Shown piece by piece: positions 56,422 to 64,000 of a stretch of DNA of 64,000 nt. The notes under the pieces were generated by a model, which worked only from the letters and a program-made list of their open reading frames with translations, searched no databases and was not told the DNA's origin. This stretch comes from Bernardetiaceae bacterium (GTDB lineage Bacteria; Bacteroidota; Bacteroidia; Cytophagales; Thermoflexibacteraceae). The stretch lies in NCBI GenBank assembly GCA_025057115.1, contig JANWWZ010000004.1:124001-188000 (forward strand). Reading direction: 5' to 3'. Each line of letters begins with the position of its first letter. Within the stretch, counting starts at the first letter, position 1. The position numbers and the translations under genes are program-made.

Positions 56422-58560
56422 ATGAAGAGAAATAGCAAAGAACATATATTCATTATTTTGCTAATAGCCTGCATCCTTATTCAATTCATTCATGCTTTTG
56501 CAAATGCGCAACCGCCTTCCAAAAGAGGAAAAACTAACATAAAGCCTTATAAAGAAGAGTTAAAGCGCGCCAGAAAAGGCGACGTAGCTGCCATGCTCAC
56601 CCTAGCAGCTGTTTATAGAGGGCAGATGCTCGATAGCGATCAGCAAAAAGATTACAAAAACGCTCTCAAATGGTATCAAAAAGCCCTTGCCAGCAATCCT
56701 ACTCCTGAACAATTGTTCGAAATTAAGTTAAACTTGTTTAGGCTTTACTTTACAGGAGGCTATGGCATTGAGCAAGATTTAACAGATGCCAAAACCTATC
56801 TTGCAGAAGCCACTGCTCTTAACCCCCTTCCTCTAATTAGCGAATATCAGCCTAATTTACATCTTGCGGAATTTTTCAACCTTTACCATCGAGCCCAAGC
56901 AGGAGATAAGTCGGCTGCTGTTCTAGCTGCTATGATGGCTTTCCGCTACCATATCGATTATCGCACTGCTATCCATTTACTCCAGCTTGCTGCTGATGAT
57001 CCCGATGCAGCTTATTTAAAGGAACGCTACGAAGCCGAAATGCTCAGATACAGGCAAAACGGCCATATGTACTTAGAGCGAAGTGCATTGTTACCCCTCT
57101 TACGCCGATATGCTCAGCAAGGCAGTATGCTTGCCAAAACTGAGTTTGCATACGAAGTGCTTCAACCTTCTCAGTACGTAGGTCCGCGTTTGAAATCAGA
57201 AGAAGTGAATGCATTCATGAGCGATATGAAGCAGTGGAAGGCTTCTTACGCAGTTGAAATGCAGCTCAAAGCCCTCTGCTTGCTGACTTACTACCAAACA
57301 GGCAATGAGAGAATCTTTACTTTGCAAAAAATAGCTGCAATCAATGCTGGTTTGCCAAGCGAGGAGCTCAAATTCGCCCAGCCTTTTATAAAAGAACTCC
57401 GCCAGTTTGAGCAAAAAGCTAGCACCGTGGAAGGCTTAGCTGAACTTCAGCAAACTCATCAGCTCACTGGGTTTAATATCGACTTGCAAGCATGGAATCA
57501 TCACTTCAATGGTGAAGTAAAACAACTTTTATCCCAAAAAGCCGAATTAGAAAAGCCTATCGTTGCCCAGCTAGTAGGTAATGCTAATGTGGAAAACTAC
57601 CGAGTGCAATTGCAGAGAAAAGCTATAGAGACGCTTGAACAAGCCACTAGCCCTCGTCGCTTGATTGCCTTTTATGATGAAATTAAGAAAAATACATGGT
57701 TACAAAGTATTCGCCCCTCGCTGCTATCGCAAGCGGAAGCGCAACTTTCTCAACTTGGCGTTGACCAAACCAATATGCTATTTTTCTATGCCCAGAGTAC
57801 TATAGAGGAAACTAAGTTCACCAGCCTTGCAGAAGGGCAGCAAGTAGTAAGTCGTTTGCTGGCGCAGTTGCCTCAGCCTCAGCCTGTTCCGTCTCATCTT
57901 TCCAAAGTGGAACGCCTTGCGCGGGAGCAGCAAAACCGCAAAATTGCCACCGAACAAGCGCGCCTTATTAGCTTTGCCAAAGTAAAAATTATTCGCGACC
58001 TACTGGGTGAAGCACCTACCGTAGAGCAAATAGAACGCGCCAAGTTCACTATTTTCTATGATCCCTGGTTGCAACCTGAAGGGGAGCAGATGTTCTTCTA
58101 CTACACTTCTAATAGCCCTAACTGGTTTTCTGGAGAGGTTAAGCGCGGCAATCTGTTTTACTACTACAAAGTAACTCGCATTGGCACGAGCGACCGCTTT
58201 AGGCTTGAAATTCAAGTAGTGGCTAATAATAAATCTAACTTAGTCTTTAACAGCATAATTAAAACCACTCACTCAGCAGATGGCACTATTGAGGTGGATA
58301 TCATGGGCTCGCGCATGACGGGTTATGCGTGGGATATTAGCGAGAACGATTACTTGACTTGCATTTTCCGACCTAATCAACCTACGTTAGATCTGCAGCC
58401 CTTTGGTTATGTAGCTCGTTGTGTGGATCGCAACCATGGCTATACACCAGATTTTCCGCGCCAGAAAGTGGACCCGAATGATTTTTCAGAGCGCAACGCC
58501 ATCAGGTCAGCTGTGAGAGCGTTTATTTTAGAATACCACAACGCCCTTAGACCTATCTGA
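56422..58560 (+). CDS. Exported Sel1/TPR-like repeat protein
   Basis: A 712-residue protein with a signal peptide (IFIILLIACILIQFIHAFANA, cleaved near NAQ). The N-terminal third has Sel1-like repeats (MLTLAAVYRGQMLDS, KNALKWYQKALASN, KLNLFRLYFTGGYGIEQDLTDAKTYL, written here as parts). The central part is helical and coiled. The last 200 residues are beta-rich with tryptophans (FFYYTSNSPNWFSGEVKRG). No enzyme motif was seen. It is probably periplasmic. It ends in a strong terminator. Confidence 0.65.
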   Translation: MKRNSKEHIFIILLIACILIQFIHAFANAQPPSKRGKTNIKPYKEELKRARKGDVAAMLTLAAVYRGQMLDSDQQKDYKNALKWYQKALASNPTPEQLFEIKLNLFRLYFTGGYGIEQDLTDAKTYLAEATALNPLPLISEYQPNLHLAEFFNLYHRAQAGDKSAAVLAAMMAFRYHIDYRTAIHLLQLAADDPDAAYLKERYEAEMLRYRQNGHMYLERSALLPLLRRYAQQGSMLAKTEFAYEVLQPSQYVGPRLKSEEVNAFMSDMKQWKASYAVEMQLKALCLLTYYQTGNERIFTLQKIAAINAGLPSEELKFAQPFIKELRQFEQKASTVEGLAELQQTHQLTGFNIDLQAWNHHFNGEVKQLLSQKAELEKPIVAQLVGNANVENYRVQLQRKAIETLEQATSPRRLIAFYDEIKKNTWLQSIRPSLLSQAEAQLSQLGVDQTNMLFFYAQSTIEETKFTSLAEGQQVVSRLLAQLPQPQPVPSHLSKVERLAREQQNRKIATEQARLISFAKVKIIRDLLGEAPTVEQIERAKFTIFYDPWLQPEGEQMFFYYTSNSPNWFSGEVKRGNLFYYYKVTRIGTSDRFRLEIQVVANNKSNLVFNSIIKTTHSADGTIEVDIMGSRMTGYAWDISENDYLTCIFRPNQPTLDLQPFGYVARCVDRNHGYTPDFPRQKVDPNDFSERNAIRSAVRAFILEYHNALRPI

Positions 58561-58573
58561 GTTGGTAAACATT

Positions 58574-58609
58574 AAGCCCGATTGGTGTTGCAATCAATCG
58601 GGCTTTTTT
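58574..58609 (+). terminator. Strong rho-independent terminator
   Basis: A perfect 11-bp stem AAGCCCGATTG (58574-58584) and CAATCGGGCTT (58595-58605), loop of 10, then a T run. Confidence 0.9.
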
Positions 58610-58756
58610 ATTGGCATGGAAAGAAATCGGACACTATCTAGCTTTAGTTTGATGAGGTAGATAGTTTTTTCCCTCGCTGCGTTTGATTGATGGCAGCTAC
58701 TTGCAGATGCTAACTTTAAGCCATTTGCCTTACAACATCGTACAAAAAAAGATTAG

Positions 58757-58787
58757 TTTGGCATTAAACTATCCTCGTTTTACTTTG
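58757..58787 (+). promoter_or_regulatory. Promoter of the beta-rich lipoprotein gene
   Basis: TTTG (58757-58760), 19 bases, TTACTTTG (58780-58787), one mismatch to TAnnTTTG. Transcription would start near 58794, 19 bases before the ATG. Confidence 0.5.
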
Positions 58788-58812
58788 TCCTACTTTAAAA
58801 CCCAAAAGAACT

Positions 58813-59640
58813 ATGCAAGCAACACAATGGTATGCAGTATGTTTAGTAGCTGGCCTGTTAGGGCTGATGGCTTGTAACAAAAACCAAGAAGCCGCAATAG
58901 AACCCGATGCAGAAGCAGTATCAATGCAAAATAGCGAGTCAGAAGATGTTGTGCAGGATGCCATTGATGCGGCAGAAGATGCCTTCGACGGAGTAGATGA
59001 CGGTCTGCGCAATGGACGCACTGAAGAGCCAGAGCGTTGCGCTACTATCCGCATCAACGAAAATGCACGTACTATTGTAGTGGAGTACGGAAATGGCTGC
59101 AATATTGGAGGTAACCGCACTCGCAAAGGAAAAATAACAATTACCTATCGCGGAGTGCGCAACTTTTTGGCAGAGCGCACTGTAGTGCTGGATAACTACA
59201 GCAATGGCATACACACCATTAGCGGCACCATTACCATTACTGAGCGCGTTATGTCGGGGAATGTGCTTAGCTACAACGTAGTAGGTAGCAATCTTGTCAT
59301 TACGCGCCCTAACGGCAAGCAAATTCGGATTAGTGAATGTCGCCGCACTGTACGGTATGATTTCGGCACTCGTTTGCTAGACGTTGCCGATGATCAAGTA
59401 CAAATTAACGGCTCTACGGTAGGCACTACCGATGAAGGACGCAACTTTAGGGCTACCATCGTTTCTCCTGTGATAATGAAAGGTTCATGCCTGCGAGCTG
59501 CTACCTTTTATCCTGTAAGTGGTCGCTATGAAATTCGCACTGGCGATTGGACCATTTTTGCCGACTGGGGAGAGGGTGAATGCGACAAAAAAATTAGCAT
59601 CACTGTAAACAATCGCACTGTAACGCGTACCTTGCCGTAG
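58813..59640 (+). CDS. Lipoprotein of unknown function, acidic linker plus beta domain
   Basis: A 275-residue lipoprotein; the lipobox is LLGLMAC with Cys21. An acidic linker (about residues 30-68) precedes a beta-rich domain with TIVVEYGNGCNIGGNRTRKG and ITITYRGVRNFLAE. The YGNGC, RTRKGKI and VLDNY pattern resembles a widespread Bacteroidota lipoprotein family with no assigned role, by memory only. It is convergent with smpB, 5 bases away. It has its own promoter. Confidence 0.7.
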   Translation: MQATQWYAVCLVAGLLGLMACNKNQEAAIEPDAEAVSMQNSESEDVVQDAIDAAEDAFDGVDDGLRNGRTEEPERCATIRINENARTIVVEYGNGCNIGGNRTRKGKITITYRGVRNFLAERTVVLDNYSNGIHTISGTITITERVMSGNVLSYNVVGSNLVITRPNGKQIRISECRRTVRYDFGTRLLDVADDQVQINGSTVGTTDEGRNFRATIVSPVIMKGSCLRAATFYPVSGRYEIRTGDWTIFADWGEGECDKKISITVNNRTVTRTLP

Positions 59641-59645
59641 TAGAG

Positions 59646-60104
59646 CTATTCTTCTGCGCGTTGTAAATCTCGCTCTTTAATTACTTGGCGCTTGTCATAG
59701 AGCTTCTTGCCTTTGGCAAGCGCAATTTCTATTTTCAAATATCCTCTTTCGTTAATAAAAATGCGCGTAGGAACGATAGTCAGTCCTACGTCTTTCACAC
59801 TAGTGCGGAGCTTGCGAAGTTCGCGCTTGGTGAGCAATAGCTTTCTATCAGCGCGGGGATCGTGGTTGTGAATGTTACCCTGCTCGTACTGAGCAATGTG
59901 AAGGTTGCGAATAATGAGCTCGCCTTTTTCATTGAAAAGACAATAAGCATCTTCCATGTTAAATTTTCCCATCCGCATGGATTTTATTTCCGTGCCGCGC
60001 AGCACAACGCCAGCGATGTATTTGTCTAAGAAAAAGTAGTCGTAAGCGGCGCGCCGATTGTAAACATTTAAGTTTTTAATGTACTTGTCTTTTTGCTTTG
60101 CCAT
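59646..60104 (-). CDS. smpB: SsrA-binding protein SmpB
   Basis: A 152-residue tmRNA partner that rescues stalled ribosomes. NRRAAYDYFFLDKYIAGVVL and GTEIKSMRMGKFNMEDAY are the family core, and the basic C-terminal tail (ALAKGKKLYDKRQVIKERD) is present. ATG 60104 is chosen over an upstream in-frame start that would overlap comB. It is the last gene of the argG operon by position. The tmRNA gene is not in the window. Confidence 0.95.
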   Translation of the reverse strand: MAKQKDKYIKNLNVYNRRAAYDYFFLDKYIAGVVLRGTEIKSMRMGKFNMEDAYCLFNEKGELIIRNLHIAQYEQGNIHNHDPRADRKLLLTKRELRKLRTSVKDVGLTIVPTRIFINERGYLKIEIALAKGKKLYDKRQVIKERDLQRAEE

Positions 60105-60145
60105 TATTGAAAAAAAATTACAGTTTGCTGTTGATTGATTTGCCA

Positions 60146-60856
60146 TCAAGCCAATATAATTTCGCCATTAGCCAGTATTGGCACTACGTGAAAGCGATCT
60201 ATTTCAAGGCAGAAGTGCAGGTCCTGTTGGGCTCCTAAATGCGCTAGCCGTTGATAGTGAGAAGAACTCTTGAGGTGTTCGTGCAAGTCTGCCCGCATGT
60301 GGGCATAAAGAGCCTTAGCAGCTAGCACTGAATCATCTTTCCAGGTGAAAAAATTTTCTAGCTTGTGAGCCAGTGCGCCAGCCAATAGCGTGTCTTCTAG
60401 ATTGACCTTCCCTCTCCAGCCAGCACAAATTACAACGGCAGACCGAGAGCGCTGCAGTAAGTAGGTAGCTACTGCTGAAAGGTTGAGAAAGGCACCGATG
60501 ACAATTTCACTAGCCGCAAGGGAGCGTTGAATTGCCTGCGTTCCATTGGTGGTGGTGGTAACTACTTTTTTGCCTTTTAAACAGGGCTGCATGTAGCTAA
60601 AAGGCGAGTTACCTAGAGGAAACCCTTCTACTTGCTTGCCTTCGCGCTCGCCCGCTCCAATGTAGCCTGCCGCCATCAATACTCGAGCTTCTTCAAGGGA
60701 AGCAACGGGGGTAATGCTTGCAATCCCACAAGCCAGCCCTGCTACTATGCAGGAAGTAGCGCGCAGCACATCTACTACCACAGCGGTTTTGCCCTCTAAA
60801 TTGTACAAATGCAGCAACTCAGGAGAAAGGCAAATTTCTAGGGTAAGTTCATTCAT
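60146..60856 (-). CDS. comB: 2-Phosphosulfolactate phosphatase
   Basis: A 236-residue ComB protein: VVVDVLRATSCIVAGLACG near the N-terminus, GEREGKQVEGFPLGNSP, VVTTTTNGTQAI and CAGWRGKVNLEDTLLAGAL. In methanogens it acts in coenzyme M synthesis; in bacteria the role may be sulfolactate formation or a different phosphatase step. Its 5' end overlaps xseB by 8 bases. Confidence 0.9.
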   Translation of the reverse strand: MNELTLEICLSPELLHLYNLEGKTAVVVDVLRATSCIVAGLACGIASITPVASLEEARVLMAAGYIGAGEREGKQVEGFPLGNSPFSYMQPCLKGKKVVTTTTNGTQAIQRSLAASEIVIGAFLNLSAVATYLLQRSRSAVVICAGWRGKVNLEDTLLAGALAHKLENFFTWKDDSVLAAKALYAHMRADLHEHLKSSSHYQRLAHLGAQQDLHFCLEIDRFHVVPILANGEIILA

Positions 60857-61055
60857 TTTCCTTCATCAGTTGCTCGAGTTGTTGTTCTGTAGCGCGAAGG
60901 CGTTCTTTGCAAAAGCGCAGCAAAAGATAAGCGCGCTCTACCTTAGTGGCTAGATCATCCATGCTCACTTGGTCGCTTTCTATGGCATGGTAGATTTCTT
61001 GCAATTCTTCTAGAGCTTTCTGATAAGTGAGTTTTTCAGTGCTGGTCAATTCCAT
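60849..61055 (-). CDS. xseB: Exodeoxyribonuclease VII small subunit
   Basis: A 68-residue protein of two helices (LTYQKALEELQEIYHAIES, then VERAYLLLRFCKERLRATEQ), the XseB pattern. It pairs with XseA to degrade single-stranded DNA. xseA is not adjacent. Its start overlaps the end of argG by 20 bases and its end overlaps comB by 8, so the frame is tightly packed in the operon. Confidence 0.85.
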   Translation of the reverse strand: MELTSTEKLTYQKALEELQEIYHAIESDQVSMDDLATKVERAYLLLRFCKERLRATEQQLEQLMKENE

Positions 61056-62235
61056 TGACTTGAAAATAGATTTTCATTTGGTTGCTAATAATTTTGGTAA
61101 AACCCTTGACATCTTCGCCCGTCCATGCATTGTTCATTTCTCCATACTGCCCAAAACGAGCTGCCATTAGGTCGTGGGGCGAACGGATGCCTTGGATTTC
61201 GAAGCGATAAGGCATGAGTTTGACATATACTTCTCCACTTACATTTTGTTGAGAGTCTTCTAAAAATACCTCAATGTTGCGCATGAGGGGTTCGAGGTAT
61301 TGTCCTTCGTGGAGCATCATGCCATACCAATTGCTTAGTTGCTCTTTCCAGTAGGCTTGCCATTTGGTAAGCACGTGTTTTTCTAGAGCGTGATGGGCTT
61401 TAATAATAATCAATGCAGCGGGAGCCTCAAATCCTACGCGCCCTTTGATGCCGATGATAGTGTCCCCTACGTGAATATCGCGCCCAATAGCATAGCGGCT
61501 TCCTAGCTGGTTCAGGGCTTTAATCACTCCTACGCTACCTCCATGCGACTCTCCATTAATTGCCACGGGCTCGCCTTTTGAGAAAGCAAGCGCAATAGTT
61601 TGAGGTTCTTTAGCTTCTAATTGGCTTGGAAAAGCTTCCTCTGGCAAGGGTAAATGGGAAGTAAGGGTTTCTTTGCCTCCTACGCTAGTGCCCCATATGC
61701 CTTGGTTGATCGAATAGCGCGCTTTTTCCCAATTGCCTTCTATGCCGTGTTGCTGTAAGTACTCAATTTCTGCTTGCCGAGAGAGCCTCAGGTCGCGTAT
61801 AGGGGTAAGGATTTCCCTATCAGGAGCGGCAATTTGAAAAACTAGGTCGAAGCGCACTTGGTCATTGCCAGCTCCCGTGCTGCCATGAGCTAAGTATTTA
61901 GCTCCAATTTTTTTGGCGTAGTTTACCACTGCCAATGCCTGAAAAACTCTCTCGGCACTTACCGAAAGGGGGTAGGTTTGGTTGCGCAGTACATTGCCAA
62001 AAATCATGTAGCGGATGCATTTTCGGTAGAAATTTTCTACTTCGTTCAGGCATACAAAGCTAGCCACGCCTAAAGAGCGGGCGCGGGCTTCTATCTGCTC
62101 AACTTCTTCGACCTTGAACCCGCCCGTATCCACTAAAGCAGCGTGCACCTCAAGCCCTCTTTCTGCGGCAAGATATTTAGCGCAAAAAGAAGTATCTAAG
62201 CCCCCACTAAAAGCTAGCACTACCTTTTCTTTCAT
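61036..62235 (-). CDS. argG: Argininosuccinate synthase
   Basis: A 399-residue enzyme joining citrulline and aspartate with ATP. The pyrophosphatase loop AFSGGLDTSFCAKYL is at the N-terminus, with AHGSTGAGNDQVRFD near residue 120. It overlaps the GNAT gene by 4 bases, a pattern known from the arginine operons of Bacteroidota. The usual followers argC, argD and argF' are not next; xseB is. Confidence 0.95.
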   Translation of the reverse strand: MKEKVVLAFSGGLDTSFCAKYLAAERGLEVHAALVDTGGFKVEEVEQIEARARSLGVASFVCLNEVENFYRKCIRYMIFGNVLRNQTYPLSVSAERVFQALAVVNYAKKIGAKYLAHGSTGAGNDQVRFDLVFQIAAPDREILTPIRDLRLSRQAEIEYLQQHGIEGNWEKARYSINQGIWGTSVGGKETLTSHLPLPEEAFPSQLEAKEPQTIALAFSKGEPVAINGESHGGSVGVIKALNQLGSRYAIGRDIHVGDTIIGIKGRVGFEAPAALIIIKAHHALEKHVLTKWQAYWKEQLSNWYGMMLHEGQYLEPLMRNIEVFLEDSQQNVSGEVYVKLMPYRFEIQGIRSPHDLMAARFGQYGEMNNAWTGEDVKGFTKIISNQMKIYFQVNGIDQH

Positions 62236-62960
62236 AAGCTTTTAACGGTTATGGTAGTTTTTTCAGGAGCCTGATTTACGTGGCTGCCATTTTTCTGCTG
62301 CTCGTAATTGTTTTTATCGCGGTCTTTGAGCAGAACAAAAGCCTTGAACCGCAACCAGCGCTCATAAATTTTTTCCTTGAGTTTGAAAACTTTTTTAGGT
62401 TCGGGTTCATCTTTTTTCTTTTCTTTTTCCCAGGCGGGGTCGTAGAGCATACCTGTGCAAAGGCAGTGCTTGCGGTTAGTGCGCGTTAAAATATCGTAAT
62501 TGACGCAGCTTTGGCATCCTTTCCAAAATTCCTCGTCGCTGGTGAGTTCGGAGAAGGTAACGGGTCGATAACCCAGTTCGGAGTTAATTTTCATTACAGG
62601 CAAACTGGTAGTAAGTCCAAAAATTTTAGCGTCAGGATACTTTTCGCGCGAAAGTTGAAAGGCTTTTTCCTTGATTTTTCTGGCAAGTCCATGTTGGCGA
62701 AACTCAGGTTTTACAATCAATCCTGAATTGGCTACATATTTAGCATGGCTCCATGTTTCTATGTAGCAAAACCCAGCAAACTCACCAGAGTCAGTAAGAG
62801 CAATGATGGCTTTGCCCTCGCGCATTTTTTGCCTGATATACTCCGGGTCGCGCTTGGCAATTCCTGTACCGCGTGCTTTGGCAGATTCTTCGATCTGGCG
62901 GCAAATTTCTTCGGCATACTTGAGGTGTTCTTGGCTAGCAACCTGAACAATAATTTCCAT
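62232..62960 (-). CDS. GNAT-family N-acetyltransferase of the arginine operon
   Basis: A 242-residue GNAT protein. The acetyl-CoA loop region reads VKPEFRQHGLARKIKEKA near residue 82. A cysteine-rich part follows (EFWKGCQSCVNYD, RKHCLCTGMLYDP) and then a charged C-terminus rich in Lys and Glu. The position directly before argG is typical of Bacteroidota, where this GNAT is proposed to supply the N-acylglutamate step missing in the absence of ArgA. ATG 62960 is chosen; a GTG 48 bases upstream is possible. A structured leader of about 220 nt precedes it. Confidence 0.8.
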   Translation of the reverse strand: MEIIVQVASQEHLKYAEEICRQIEESAKARGTGIAKRDPEYIRQKMREGKAIIALTDSGEFAGFCYIETWSHAKYVANSGLIVKPEFRQHGLARKIKEKAFQLSREKYPDAKIFGLTTSLPVMKINSELGYRPVTFSELTSDEEFWKGCQSCVNYDILTRTNRKHCLCTGMLYDPAWEKEKKKDEPEPKKVFKLKEKIYERWLRFKAFVLLKDRDKNNYEQQKNGSHVNQAPEKTTITVKSL

Positions 62961-63188
62961 TTTTTGACGATGATTTAAATGAGTGATAAAAAAACAAACC
63001 GAGCACACATGTCGAGATAGTATTTACACAGACGCGGCTAATGAAGTTACTGCAGCCCGTGGAGCAATTTCATTAACGACAGCCCTTTTCAGGGCCTGGG
63101 AAGGAAAGGAGGAGTGATCGCTTGCCTTGAACAAGGAAGCAGGAGGATAATTGGTGGAATATGGCCACTGACTGTTAACATGAGAGTG
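62961..63188 (-). ncRNA. Structured 5' leader of the GNAT-argG operon with a leader ORF
   Basis: Between the predicted transcription start (near 63182) and ATG 62960 three stems can form on the minus strand: GCTT-CCTT/AAGG-C-AAGC (63120-63140), GCCCT/AGGGC with GAAA loop (63082-63095), and TAATGAA/TTCATTA (63039-63045 and 63069-63075). A 30-codon ORF runs 63181-63089, starting almost at the transcription start, and its TGA begins at the loop edge of the second stem. A second GGGCTG downstream could compete for the same CCC. This looks like an attenuator or riboswitch-like leader, but it matches no class I know. Confidence 0.5.
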
Positions 63189-63220
63189 CAAAGATATACA
63201 CAATTGAAAATTTTATTCAA
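63189..63220 (-). promoter_or_regulatory. Promoter of the GNAT-argG operon
   Basis: On the minus strand TTG (complement of 63218-63220), 21 bases and TATCTTTG (complement of 63189-63196). It overlaps the stop codon of the upstream gene. Confidence 0.6.
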
Positions 63221-63651
63221 GTTTTTGCCTCATCTTTTTGTGGCTCTTGAGAGGACGCCGAGTGCGTTTGTGTGTTGCTGCTGAGACTTTGTATCAACAC
63301 TTCAAATAATTGATACAACTTGTCTTTGACAAAGCTCATTAGCAACAAAGCCAGCTGTTCTTTGAAAAAATCTATTATTGAAAACCTCGACTCTGCCCTA
63401 GGAGGGGGACTTGATTCAGTTGCACTGGCTGCGGAGGAAGTTTTTTTAGGAGTCTCTTTTTCAGTTAGCTGGTTAATTCCTTTTACTATCAAATAGCCCA
63501 GCAAGAGGGCTCCTACTCCAAAGGCAACCGCTTGAAGTTTGTTGCTCACGGCAGTGGTGGTCTCTTCTAATGAGGTGGCGATGGCGTTTTTGTACTCTTG
63601 CCTGCGCTGAGTGAGTAATTGGCGCTGCTGGTCAAGATTGAGCCTTTTCAT
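63217..63651 (-). CDS. Small membrane-associated protein of unknown function
   Basis: A protein of about 144 residues. A single membrane helix (VAFGVGALLLGYLIVKGI) lies in the first half after a Gln/Arg-rich helix (LDQQRQLLTQRRQEYKN). A Ser/Pro-rich linker and an amphipathic C-terminal helix follow. The frame also has an ATG at 63666. It overlaps the end of the holin-like gene by about 20 bases, so the two are coupled. Pairs of a DUF1469-type protein and a YtxH-like or unknown membrane protein are common in Bacteroidota. Confidence 0.65.
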   Translation of the reverse strand: MKRLNLDQQRQLLTQRRQEYKNAIATSLEETTTAVSNKLQAVAFGVGALLLGYLIVKGINQLTEKETPKKTSSAASATESSPPPRAESRFSIIDFFKEQLALLLMSFVKDKLYQLFEVLIQSLSSNTQTHSASSQEPQKDEAKT

Positions 63652-63988
63652 TGTTGAGTAGTTCATCGATAAGTTTTTGATTGTAAGGAATGTATTTTGC
63701 TACAATGCGCTCAAAAATTGGACGCAACTGCCTGCGGACAAGCATAAAAATAAAAGCAGCTAACAAGTAAACTGCTCCTACCAAGCTAAGACCGACGATA
63801 AAGCTCCCTGTGAGTTGGCTTATCCAAAAACTCAAAGCGATGCTAAGAAACACTACTCCCATGCTTACCAAAAAGCCCATAAAGACAAGTTTGACAACAT
63901 CCACGATGAGCTTGGCAGCAATTTCCTTCACATCTAGCTTGACTAGCTCTAAATTAATTTCCAAATACTTGATAAGGGTCTCAATCAT
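63632..63988 (-). CDS. Phage_holin_3_6/DUF1469-family membrane protein
   Basis: A 118-residue protein. An amphipathic N-terminal helix (IETLIKYLEINLELVKLDVK) is followed by two membrane helices (LVFMGFLVSMGVVFLSIAL and FIVGLSLVGAVYLLAAFIFM) and a basic tail. This is the PF07332 pattern; despite the family name, chromosomal members are not phage genes. No other phage gene is near. Its upstream partner may lie beyond the window end. Confidence 0.75.
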   Translation of the reverse strand: MIETLIKYLEINLELVKLDVKEIAAKLIVDVVKLVFMGFLVSMGVVFLSIALSFWISQLTGSFIVGLSLVGAVYLLAAFIFMLVRRQLRPIFERIVAKYIPYNQKLIDELLNNEKAQS

Positions 63989-64000
63989 ACGCCTCTAAAG

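Noticed and set aside
63001-63188. SRP, RNase P or tmRNA gene, or cobalamin riboswitch, in the spacer before GNAT
   Set aside because: GGCCC-GAAA-like and GCCACTG fragments caught attention, but the full conserved cores of these RNAs are absent on both strands.
63632-63988. Prophage remnant suggested by the holin-like family name
   Set aside because: Chromosomal PF07332 proteins are widespread in Bacteroidota and no other phage gene is nearby.

Overview
The window is a chromosomal stretch of a member of the Bacteroidota, most likely a Cytophagales-type bacterium. This is an inference from gene content and signals: promoter-like elements of the TTG-N19/21-TAnnTTTG type, almost no Shine-Dalgarno sequences, a TMEM260-like (DUF2723) membrane glycosyltransferase, a CusA efflux pump fused to its outer-membrane channel, a DAHP synthase/chorismate mutase fusion, a DUF6132 protein and a GNAT-argG pair. 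No rRNA, tRNA, insertion sequence, prophage or CRISPR array was recognised.

Layout. 1-1.4 kb: 3' part of gyrB with a strong terminator. 1.7-10 kb (minus): a metal-efflux operon read as small His/Cys-rich protein, CusA-OMF fusion, membrane fusion protein, then an M3 peptidase. 10-10.5 kb: short palindromic and tandem repeats. 10.5-19.5 kb: dnaE, a thiolase, a TPR protein, a MerR regulator and metG. 19.6-26 kb: small lipoprotein, oxidoreductase, S33 hydrolase, secreted protein, arginine decarboxylase and aroB. 26-35 kb: serine dehydratase beta chain, acyl-CoA dehydrogenase, TMEM260-like protein, thrC, a DAO-type oxidase and DAHP synthase/chorismate mutase.

35.9-39.3 kb is a sulfide/persulfide module: an ArsR repressor with cysteines placed as in SqrR/BigR, a persulfide dioxygenase with two rhodanese domains, a sulfide:quinone oxidoreductase and a DUF6132 membrane protein. 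The arsR and sqr promoters share an AT-rich motif between their -33 and -7 elements, so the module probably forms a small regulon.

40.4-47.5 kb (minus) is an eight-gene operon of unknown substrate: DUF3598-like protein, aconitase-type hydro-lyase large and small subunits, HpcH/HpaI aldolase, REDY-like protein, SpoIIAA-like protein, SDR dehydrogenase and HyuA-type hydrolase. A cyclase-family hydrolase converges on it. A perfect 19-bp palindrome sits at its promoter. This is the best candidate for an undescribed pathway.

47.5-64 kb holds mixed housekeeping genes: an AI-2E-family permease, TPR lipoproteins, a thioesterase, a phosphatase, an RsmI-like methyltransferase, a Na/Pi symporter, a cobalamin adenosyltransferase overlapping an ABC ATPase, an extended D-Ala-D-Ala ligase, secreted proteins, and the overlapping operon GNAT-argG-xseB-comB-smpB. 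The last is preceded by a structured leader of about 220 nt with a 30-codon leader ORF.
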